A DNA stretch of 15,486 bases from Scedosporium boydii (Eukaryota; Ascomycota; Sordariomycetes; Microascales; Microascaceae). Numbering within the stretch: the first letter of the stretch is position 1; each line of letters starts with the position of its first letter. Positions 8,218 through 15,486 of the stretch are shown in pieces. The translations under genes and the position numbers were made by a program. Where the stretch lies: assembly GCA_002221725.1 (NCBI GenBank), contig NJFT01000406.1:1-15486 (forward strand), read 5' to 3'. Under the pieces are notes generated by a model, which saw only the letters and a program-made list of their open reading frames with translations, was not told the origin of the DNA and made no database searches.

Positions 8218-10261
8218 TCAATCCGTAGACCTCTTGCTGAACCACCTCTTTAGAGGGTTCCAACTCTGTTTAGTGGGTGTCCACCCCTCGAGCATTTTAA
8301 TCATCTCCGGATCAGGATCCAGCATCTTTTCTCCGTTCCATACAAACCGGCCTTGCTGCGCATATCTCAAGAGTGTAGCCCTGATATTTCCCATAGATAG
8401 TTCCCTATCCAAATGTTTCTATTGCCGCACTTTTTCTGAGAAAGTCTCTAACAGTCCTATGAAGAAAGTCTACACGGCAGTTGAATGGAGGCCCATATCT
8501 ATCTTCGTACGTGACTTCTAACAATCCCATACATCGCCCGTTCAATCGTCGACGCATTTCATCCTGGCATGCTTCCAGTTGGGGAATGGTAAGTGCCTTC
8601 ACTGGGATGCGAGACAAGGATTCCCGTTCGTGCTCCTTCAGATCAAGGTACCAATAGTTGAGAACGGAGAGTGGTCGGGGAGCACATAGAGTAATGAGAA
8701 ATGCCCGAGCAGATTGTGGCCGGTACGTTTCGTCGATGGATTTGAGGATATGACCGAAAAAGTCACCCAGGTCCGACGGGATGGCTCTCAGTCGCTGGAA
8801 GAGATCAACCATTCGGTCCGAGTTTTGTTGAGCCAGCGACTTCACTACGAGATGTACCCAGAGGAAAACGCCTTGGGCTCTAGACGTGATTTCGAGCACC
8901 AACTGATCGGCAGAGGGATCTCGCATCCGAAGGATGTGGAAATCGCGGCGATCGACAAGATTATTCTTCACGTAAAGCTCAATGTCCTGTCTGTTGAAGT
9001 CTTCGAGGTACAACTTGCATTCTGGATGGGCGCCGAACGCCGATTCGAAGACATTCTATGGACGGCTGGAGATGCACAATTTGATGTTGGGGCTCCGAGA
9101 CAAGTCTCTGAATAGGTAAATCAACTCGTCGCTGTCGCCGTTGTACTCATCCAACCCATCAATCATGAGGCAAATGTAGGGAGCGTTATTGTGATAAACA
9201 ATCCTTTTGCGGGCCTCGAACAAACCCCTTCGAGTCCACTGCGCGAGGTCATCGAGGCCGTATCCCGACCATAACATTTGATAGCGATCAGGAATGCGCA
9301 TTGTGCCAGCTTTGGGTCTTGCCGGATGAGGTCGTAGAGCAGAGACCGCAAAAGCCCCTCTTGGGACTTCTCCATCTCAGTCCCGTTGATCCAAAAGAAG
9401 TAACTGGAAGTGAGGACTTTCACGCCGCGCGACCAGTGCCTAAGTAGTTGCGAGACCTGGCGATTGTCGACCAGGAACATCATCAGCGTACTCTTCCCGC
9501 TCCCTGGCTTGCCACTGATCCAGAAGAGGGGAACATGTGATAACACCCATCGCGAGAACTGATGGTTGAGCATCCAGCGGCACGTATTCATGTGCGCATC
9601 TTTGATCTTGGAGTGGCGGAAATTCATTAGGTTGAACCGCAGCGCTCGGAGCAGTGTTAGCGAGACCATCATTGCCCATCCAAGCTGTCTTGGATAGCGT
9701 CGCAACGTGCGGAGTGACGTCGATGGGATCCTGCTGCGCCATGTTGCGGAAGAAGGCATCATCATCCGATGCCTTCGTCTGCCGATCAATAATCATATGA
9801 AAGTGCTGCCTCAAGAGTTCGTCACGCAAGTGACCGATGGCGGCCAGTAGCTCCTGGCGAACCCCGTGAATGCTGTCGGTTAGGTGTGCTTGGAGACTAG
9901 CACTTGCATCTTGTAGAGCGTCGACTCTCCAGAGAATGGCCGACTGTTGCTCGCTGAGTTTTCTGTCAGAGCCGAGTGTTTGACCAAGGAGTAAACGATA
10001 GAATGAAAATAGGCATAAACAATAATAGAAAAAGAAAAAAACAAGGTCGTTACCGTTCTCTCACCTTTGCAAAACCTCCAGACACAGAGCAATCTTATTT
10101 CTGTAGTCTTCCAATTGATCCCTCAGACGCGTTATCTGGTCCGACTTTGCGACCGTCATCAGCGCACTGAAGAAGCTGCCCCATTTAGACCCTGGCCACT
10201 GCGATCGGAGCCTCTCGACCAGACTCATCAACTTCAGGGCCGTATATTTAATTTTATAATT
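8218..10261 (-). pseudogene. Broken NACHT-domain STAND (NLR-like) gene, 5' truncated
   Basis: Order on the minus strand: a helical N-terminal segment (10237-10065), a 102-bp intron 10064-9963 (GTGAGA...GACAG, with a second in-frame acceptor 9 nt later), helical sequence to about 9690, then a NACHT domain. The domain shows Walker A GKPGSGKST (9513-9487), the conserved FFWINGTEMEKSQEGLLRSL and Walker B LMIDGLDEY (9169-9143). It is followed by VDFLHRTVRDFL and a basic tail. Lesions: a frame change near 9660-9700, one base apparently missing near 9300, a Trp codon turned to TAG at 9058-9056 (coding-like sequence continues in the same frame beyond it), and a frame change at a TTT run near 8412. 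About 100 residues expected at the N-terminus are absent; an in-frame TAA lies in the A/T patch at 10264-10262. Intact relatives are ATP/GTP-switch proteins linked to nonself recognition and programmed cell death in fungi. Confidence 0.8.
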
Positions 10262-10270
10262 TTATATAAA
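10243..10270. other. 28-bp pure A/T patch at the truncated 5' end
   Basis: All 28 bases are A or T, in otherwise balanced sequence. It falls exactly where recognisable coding of the minus-strand NACHT gene stops. It may be a breakpoint scar, an old insertion site, or part of an intron. No acceptor-type AG joins it cleanly to the coding segment except CTGAAG at about 10232. Confidence 0.45.
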
Positions 10271-10352
10271 GGGCTGGTGGAATTACAGACCCCTGCAGAT
10301 CGCTGTTTTGTATGGGAAAAGGAATGCTTCGGAAGGACGCAGCATGCAGTAT

Positions 10353-10405
10353 GGGGCGGACGCAATTCTACCATTTTCAGAAAATGGTAGACTTGCGTCC
10401 GCCCC
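10353..10405. repeat. Near-perfect 25-bp-arm hairpin
   Basis: The left arm (10353-10377, beginning GGGGCGGACGCAA) and right arm (10381-10405, ending TTGCGTCCGCCCC) are complementary over 25 bp with one mismatch, separated by the three bases CAG. It lies between the truncated NACHT gene and an orphan coding tail. It may be two terminal inverted repeats brought together, a foldback element remnant, or a structured RNA. No flanking duplication is evident. Confidence 0.75.
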
Positions 10406-10444
10406 TCCCCGCCCCTTTCACTTTTATAACCCCCCCCCCTTCAG

Positions 10445-10682
10445 CCAGAGCCTTTTGACAGCACACTGAATGAGACCTCGGAATCATCTGTCACAAGTCC
10501 GAGAGGTGGTGCTGATGGCGATGTCGAACCTGAAGACGATGGTGAAGAAGTGGCTGAGAAGGTGTCCAAAATATTGAGCAACGGTACTGATGCAAGTTTC
10601 CGCTTCTCTTACTATTGCCTCGACTGGCTAATATTCATTTGAGCCTTCAGGTCGTGAAGTGACATTTTCATTCCTTACATGA
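10445..10682 (+). pseudogene. Orphan C-terminal exon pair, acidic protein tail
   Basis: A polypyrimidine tract and TTCAG (to 10444) precede an open stretch 10445-10583. An intron-like segment 10584-10650 follows (GTACTG, a GGCTAAT branch, CCTTCAG, 67 bp), then a short exon ending in TGA at 10680-10682. Spliced, it reads 56 aa, acidic, with EPEDDGEEVAEKVSKILSNG and then REVTFSFLT at the end. No upstream exon is found; the hairpin and A/T patch lie immediately upstream. I do not recognise the family. It may be the 3' remnant of a gene whose body was lost in the same rearrangement that truncated the neighbour. Confidence 0.4.
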
Positions 10683-10958
10683 AGGCATTTTGACAGCGAA
10701 CAGCAATCGAATTGCGCATTATTAGCGCGATGATCCACGTCCTTCACATTTCAGATTGCGCCTCCGTTGGGCTTCCTCATATCTGCCCAACACTATTATG
10801 AAGGGACGTCTCGATGTGGTCTGAGGGAGAGCCTGCCTTTAATAGACCACCACTTCTTCAGAGTAGCTCAATATATTCCTGGAAGAAAATACAATCACCA
10901 GATTCTTTCATCGTTTGCTACTTATCCCCGTGTCTCCCTTCTCAATAGCCTGCCAGCC

Positions 10959-13182
10959 ATGGCTGAAATTATAGCTATCATAGCTGCCTCTCTACAGCTT
11001 TCAGAGCAAGCATTCCGCCTGCTTGCGAAAACAAAGCGGTTTTGGAATGAAATTGACCTGGCCCCATCGAGAATAGAGGAGGTTGTAAGGAACCTTGAGA
11101 ACTTACAACCGATCCTCACGCGACTCAGGAGGTATGAGGATCAAATCAAGTGCGGCTCGCACATGGTTGCTAGCTACTCCTACTTCTCCGAAGCATACGA
11201 TGATTTGAATGAGTTTATTCAAGATCTAAATCGTGAGATCGGCACAACTCGCGGTGGTCTTCGGGGAAAGGCTCTTGCTGCAAAAATCATCCGTCAGAAA
11301 GCCCTAATCGACCGCCTCGAAACAAGACTAGACAAGGCGATGAGGGTGCTACAGGTATCGTTGGAGCTTAGCAACATGTGGGATTCCCCTCTGTTTGAAC
11401 TGTTTGTTGACTTAGAATCTAACCCTCTCCACTAGAGATCAGGCAGATCGGCACTATAACATGTCCAAACGGAACTATGGTCTATCGAGGCGGCACTACG
11501 ATTTGTCCAAGGAGTATCATGAAATAATACTTTCCCACCTCCTTGAGATGAAACATCACCAAGAATATGAGCCAACCTCTAACTTGCAGGACAACAGGCC
11601 TCAGGCCATATCTCCAGCTAGTTCTCAGGGAAACATCTTCACCCCATCCGATAACGCACCCTACGGATTCATTATCCAGTTTCCTAGTTGGTTGACCGGG
11701 GCAATGTGGTGCATTCATATGCGCAAGTCACTTTATTGCTGGTCATTTAATTTCAGGCACTACAACCGTCAATATTTGGAAGATGATATCTTCGCAGTCG
11801 TGGGCCGCGGAGATATTGATAAAATGCTCCTCTTATTCCGCATGAATTATGCATCGCCATTTGACTGCGATTCTGATGGAAGGTCACTACTTTATGTATG
11901 CAGTGCGCAAGGAGCTCTTTAATACCCGATCTCAGATAGCTAACTTTCTGCAGCATGCGATCGCTTTTGATCAGGTTGCCATCTGCTCAAAACTGCTTGG
12001 ATTGGGACTCAAGGATTCTGTAGACAAGAAGCCTGCCAGAAATCACCTGTAAGTGGATACAGCAAGCAGCTACTTTGAATAATATATAAGTTGGCTCTAA
12101 CATATCAAGAATATAGTTCCCCTAGAGAATTGGCATACTTGCGGTATTTGCCGCGAGTGGCCAAAAACGAGGGGGGTGGCGATATAATCGATATGCTTCC
12201 CAACTCCATTCATCAATCCCCTGACGTTGAGAGCTGCCGAATCTTTCCATTCGGTTGCTGTTTGGGGCCGGCCAACCTAGCTACTCTCGAGCAATTCCAA
12301 CGCGAGATTGCTCCCCAATACTTCAGCCTCTCAACCGAGGAACGTATGGGGTTTGCCAGAGCCTATTGCCTCTGTGGTCCTTCTACAGAACACCCGGACG
12401 TAGACGTTTTTACGTTCCTGATCAGGAAGGGCGGAAAACTTCACCCAAAGGACTACAGAATTAACTCTACTCGTAGCCGATGCTCCCTTATCCACTCGAT
12501 TGCCATCTCGCTGGGAAGAGCGTACAGAAGGATAGAGATCTCCACATCACGACCCTGCCAATCCCAGGAGATGGGATGGGTCCGTCTGCTCGGAAAAGTT
12601 CTGATTGGATCACGGGAGTCACGCCAAAACGTGCTCCACCTTATCGAGAGTGTCCAACCCCAACGCTCAATCCACGTTGGTATAGTATGCAAGGCTAATT
12701 GGACTGGGACGCCCCTATTGTCAGTATTGAAAGCCAGCGTGGCAGAGAGATTTTGGCAAAGTAACATGCGACTCAGACCATTCAAACAGGAGTGGGAAAA
12801 GTGGCAGTCTATCACAGCATCCGCGTTACAAGGATGGCTCAGCAGGCTTGCGGAATTTGGAGTGGACTTGGTTGAATATGGGCGACAGGAGCAGAAAGTG
12901 GTGTTCCACTCTGAGACCAACGAGGGAGCGGCGGCGCTCGACTTCTTGTGGACTACCAGCTGGTGGTCCCGTTCACAAAGTGAAGTCGTGAAGAAACAGC
13001 TACCCGTTCGTCTGGGTCATGTCAAAGTTGGACCTAGTCCAAACGATTGGCTGCTGTCCTGGGAGATTGATGTCGAGAAAATAGTAGGCGAGTTCTGGAG
13101 ATTTGTGGACAGGCAACCGACGAGTCGACTATCAATCCTGGTGCAGGAAGAGACTAGCCACGGCAGTATCATAAAGGAATAG
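10959..13182 (+). CDS. STAND-N-terminal domain plus ankyrin-like protein
   Basis: Four exons, 10959-11377, 11436-11895, 11954-12048 and 12117-13182, give 679 aa. Introns are 58 bp (GTGGGA...CACTAG, TCTAAC branch), 58 bp (GTATGC...CTGCAG, GCTAAC branch) and 68 bp (GTAAGT...TATAG, TCTAAC branch). Residues 1-140 start MAEIIAIIAASLQLSEQAFR and form the helical domain found at the N-terminus of fungal STAND proteins. A low-complexity linker and a Trp-rich block (SWLTGAMWCI) follow. An ankyrin-like unit spans about 256-325 (ASPFDCDSDGRSLLYHAIAF across the exon 2/3 junction), perhaps with another near 420-460. The C-terminus has WLSRLAEFGVDLVEYG (565-580) and GPSPNDW (630-636), as in a large fungal ankyrin family. 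There is no NACHT domain. The start has an ideal context (GCCATGG); the frame is open 64 codons further upstream but without family likeness. The least certain splice is the first donor. The function is unknown. Confidence 0.82.
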
Positions 13183-13604
13183 GCTTCCTTGCAGACGGAG
13201 AAGGGGGAAAGGAAAGGGGGGGATCGGATAGAAGTAAATAGAAGCCAACATAAGATGGAGAAAAAAGATTCAAGGGGCAGCTGGGGGAGAGTGGAGATAA
13301 AGAGAAGGAACAGAATCTCTCATGTACCCTTATATATCTGTGTTATAGGCACTCAAATACGTATTACCTGACCATTGAGATCCTAGAAATGTGAGTTCTA
13401 CTATTGACTGTATTTATAACCACCTATTTAGTATCATAGAACGATGTTGCATAGACGGTTAATATGAATGAACGTAAAACGTCCTTCTGGTTAAGCCATA
13501 GGCCTTGCATGACAGCCAGTAGTTCCCACATCGAGCGTCTAGTCGGGACTCGGGGGACTAAAGTTTTCAAAGAGAACTTCGTTGCCACTTTGCCGACGTT
13601 TTAT
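13183..13604. other. Convergent 3' region, purine-rich, no gene
   Basis: This lies between the 3' ends of the ankyrin-like gene and the zinc-ribbon gene. The plus strand is strongly purine-rich at about 13189-13315, with G-runs near 13200-13226 that could form a two-layer G-quadruplex. No coding sequence is recognised. Confidence 0.45.
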
Positions 13605-13945
13605 TCAGAACGGAGAAGACACCGAGCAAGAGTCGCATATTTGGTGACTACATTTTGGGTTGGAACATTTCTCATTCAGCATGGGGGCGTTCAGCCGAGA
13701 GCATTTGCACTGCCCGGGGATGTTAGCTCACGAGCTGCGGGCAGATATCCCTAGATTGAACAACGTACACACTCCCATACTTGGTCTGAGGCATTCTCCT
13801 TTTGCGGGTACTGCTTTTCCTGGTACTTCTTCGGCTAGTGTTCCATTAGTTAACACCTTTTATAATGCTCTTCAATATAAATGCGTACCTCATTCGGAAC
13901 AGCAGGCGGGTTGCCACTCAAGACGACAGTAGATTTCCGAGGCAT
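13605..13945 (-). CDS. Small zinc-ribbon-like protein (75 aa)
   Basis: Exons are 13945-13889, 13834-13769 and 13709-13605. Introns are 54 bp (GTACGC...CACTAG, AACTAAT branch) and 59 bp (GTACGT...GGGCAG, GCTAAC branch), both in phase 0. The N-terminus is basic and polar (MPRKSTVVLSGNPPAVPNE). Residues 39-69 hold WECCKC, C56-x4-C61, His63, C66 and C69. This is a pattern of two or more Cys pairs expected to bind zinc, as in the small fungal proteins that begin their metal site with W-x-C-C-x-C. A partner or nucleic-acid-binding role is possible but not shown. AATAAA overlaps the stop codon (TGAATAAA) and is a ready polyadenylation signal. The frame is open upstream of the ATG, but the TATA box at 14132-14125 and the MPRK start favour 13945. 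The gene was assembled by hand because its exons are each shorter than usual search limits. Confidence 0.75.
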
Positions 13946-14124
13946 AGTCAAGATGAGATGGTGGAAGGTACGTTGCTGAATGTACGATTGAAGATAGAAC
14001 GTCGTGTTGTGGACACTCTTAGTGGGCTTTCGAGGGACGGTTGCCAGAAGGTAGGATGGAGCTGGGATGTTAAGATGTAGCTGGAGACCTCTGAGCATGA
14101 ATCCCCTCCCCGTGGCAAGAAGCC

Positions 14125-14132
14125 CTTTTATA
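14125..14132 (-). promoter_or_regulatory. TATA box of the zinc-ribbon gene
   Basis: On the minus strand this reads TATAAAAG, followed by GG. It lies about 180 bp before the start codon, giving a leader of roughly 150 nt if transcription starts about 30 bp downstream. Confidence 0.5.
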
Positions 14133-14574
14133 TTCAATGTTCGAGAATCAAGCGTAAACCATCGGTGGGACATTTTCTTTTCCTGGTCGTCAGATCCGCG
14201 CAATCAAGCTGTTAACAATCTTTCAAGCCATGGATGAAACCACTTATGGCTAATGATCAATCGTAACACGATGTAACACAATCTAGCCCGAGTTCCATCG
14301 TCACGTCTTAACGACGCAAAGTCCTGCTGAAGTATCCGTTCCGTTGGAAGTATAATGAAGCGAGACTCGAGCGTTACAAGCGATTATTGGGCTTTGACTT
14401 GTCCCTCGAGATGACCTGAAGAGCACTGTTAGATTGGCCGTATCGAAGACCGTACTCGCGAATCCTGACAGTCAAATGTTGCCATTAGAGACCCGAGTTC
14501 ACCAAATTCTGATGTCATCTGTTCGGCTTTTGGCTGGCTCGAAGGCATAGATTGCTTGTTACATTGCTAAAATG
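14133..14574. other. Upstream region of the zinc-ribbon gene, no gene
   Basis: No recognisable coding sequence or RNA gene. It probably contains upstream promoter sequence for the minus-strand zinc-ribbon gene. Confidence 0.45.
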
Positions 14575-14662
14575 TTAGATTGTTGGGGTGTTAGATTGTG
14601 AGGGCTTTAGATTGTCGGATTATTAGATTGTTAGATTATTAGATTATTAGATTGTTAGATTA
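14575..14662 (+). repeat. 88-bp array of eleven 8-mers, core TTAGATTR
   Basis: Three 16-bp units (14575-14622), each starting TTAGATTG, are followed by five 8-bp units (14623-14662) of TTAGATTG or TTAGATTA with no base lost from register. The second half of the third 16-mer, TCGGATTA, resembles the 8-mer, so the 16-mers look like diverged pairs of 8-mers. The 8-bp period is not a multiple of three, and no gene covers it. Confidence 0.85.
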
Positions 14663-15443
14663 TTGTACTGAACTCCTCACGCGCATGAGGTCTTGGAAAG
14701 AGTACCGCAATTCAAAGCCAGTCGATCCAGAACATGCGGAAAGCCTCTACATTCCGTTCTTCTTTTACCTTCGGCCAGTTTCTACCGTTTTAGCAGGCTT
14801 GAAGCACTACTGAGTAGACCCATCGCTATTGCAACGGAGTTTCTCTGGCGAGACGGCTTCGCTTGTGAGCCCCTTTGATCTGTCAACAGATCGTATGCGG
14901 CGACGTTGGAGTTGCCGCTCATATGAAGCATGGATCTAGCAGAATAGGGACAACTGTGGTAACACAGCCAGGGACGGAGATAGATAGGACACTTTGTATG
15001 ACATATCCCTATCGTCGCTCTCGGGTTGTTTTCTTTTTTTGTTGTATTTTATTCTTTTTGTCTTGAATTCGATGAGGAGATGATCAGAAGGTGATCAGGA
15101 GAAGGCATGAAGCCTTCATTAACCAACACCGCCAAAGAGCCATCTAAGATATCGCATTGGCATTGGGAAGAGAAAACATCTTGCGCAGCCAACAAGCCTA
15201 TTCTCATCAGGGCTCAGGAGCCTCAGGGAAAGCTGTCAGCAATACTTCACATCTAAGACACTATGAGCGAATCAAGTAGTTCTACGACGGGATAGACTCT
15301 GACATTTATATCAAGGGAAATGTAATAAGCAACGGTTTAGCAGTGGTGACGTTGCAAAAGGGGTTTCTTGCTCATCCACTGAAACGGCTGTCTAAGACCT
15401 GCATGGTGGGATCATGGAGAATCATCCTTGTTCCTTTTCTTTT

Positions 15444-15483
<40 letters not shown>

Positions 15484-15486
15484 TTT
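14663..15486. other. No gene seen; poly-T at window end
   Basis: Only short open frames without domain, splice or start support occur here. A run of 37 T (15446-15482), preceded by a CT-rich tract, lies at the window edge. Seen from the minus strand it is a poly-A run whose parent, if it were a retrotransposed tail, would lie beyond 15486. Confidence 0.5.

Noticed and set aside
8714..9115. Plus-strand open frame opposite the NACHT gene
   Set aside because: It mirrors conserved NACHT-family sequence on the other strand, so it is a shadow.
9650..9720. Intron explanation for the frame change before the NACHT domain
   Set aside because: Splice pairs of suitable length either give the wrong phase or would remove the conserved LLRALRFNLMNFRHSKI segment, so a frameshift is the simpler reading.
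10767..10958. In-frame N-terminal extension of the ankyrin-like protein (64 aa)
   Set aside because: The extension has no likeness to the family, whereas the internal ATG at 10959 sits in an ideal context and begins the conserved domain.
15446..15482. Poly-T run as a retrotransposon poly-A tail
   Set aside because: The element body would lie outside the window, and an assembly-edge homopolymer is equally likely.
1..15486. CRISPR arrays, rRNA and bacterial-type operons
   Set aside because: No spaced direct repeats or rRNA-like sequence are seen, and the genes have spliceosomal introns, so these are not expected here.

Overview
The window looks like nuclear DNA of a filamentous ascomycete (Pezizomycotina; an Aspergillus/Penicillium-like Eurotiomycete is plausible but not proven). 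The reasons are short GT-AG introns of about 54-170 bp with CTAAC/CTGAC branch sites, C-ending codons in the best-expressed gene, pyrimidine-rich leaders, and protein families typical of that group: OCH1-like GT32, CFEM-type secreted protein, NACHT/STAND protein, and STAND-N-terminal plus ankyrin protein. All gene models are spliced by eye from conserved splice signals and reading-frame phase. None has been checked by RNA or database search.

Layout. (1) 1-1432: minus-strand gene for a single-pass membrane protein with a Cys-rich outer part and a basic tail. (2) 1433-2783: long divergent intergenic region with an 85-bp nested inverted repeat. (3) 2784-4060: plus-strand GT32 (OCH1-like) Golgi mannosyltransferase, two exons. 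(4) 4985-5487: minus-strand small secreted CFEM-like protein, three exons. About 0.57 kb upstream of it lies a composite of one CCAAT box and three overlapping ATCWGATAA GATA sites, the form bound by SreA-type iron regulators. (5) 6080-8217: no assignable gene; scattered broken coding-like stretches. (6) 8218-10261: minus-strand NACHT-domain STAND (NLR-like) gene, broken by frameshifts and a Trp-to-stop change and missing its N-terminus. (7) 10243-10682: a rearranged-looking junction made of an all-A/T patch, a near-perfect 25-bp-arm hairpin and an orphan two-exon coding tail. (8) 10959-13182: plus-strand, apparently intact 679-aa STAND-N-terminal plus ankyrin protein, four exons. (9) 13605-13945: minus-strand 75-aa zinc-ribbon-like protein, three exons. 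(10) 13946-15486: no gene seen; an 88-bp array of 8-mers and a 37-T run at the window edge.

How it fits together. The left half carries ordinary cell-surface functions: membrane sensor-like protein, Golgi glycosylation, secreted iron/heme-type protein. The right half (about 6-13.2 kb) has the look of a fast-evolving accessory block. A dead NLR-like gene and an intact STAND/ankyrin gene sit head to head around a rearranged junction, as expected of fungal nonself-recognition loci. That role is an inference from family membership.
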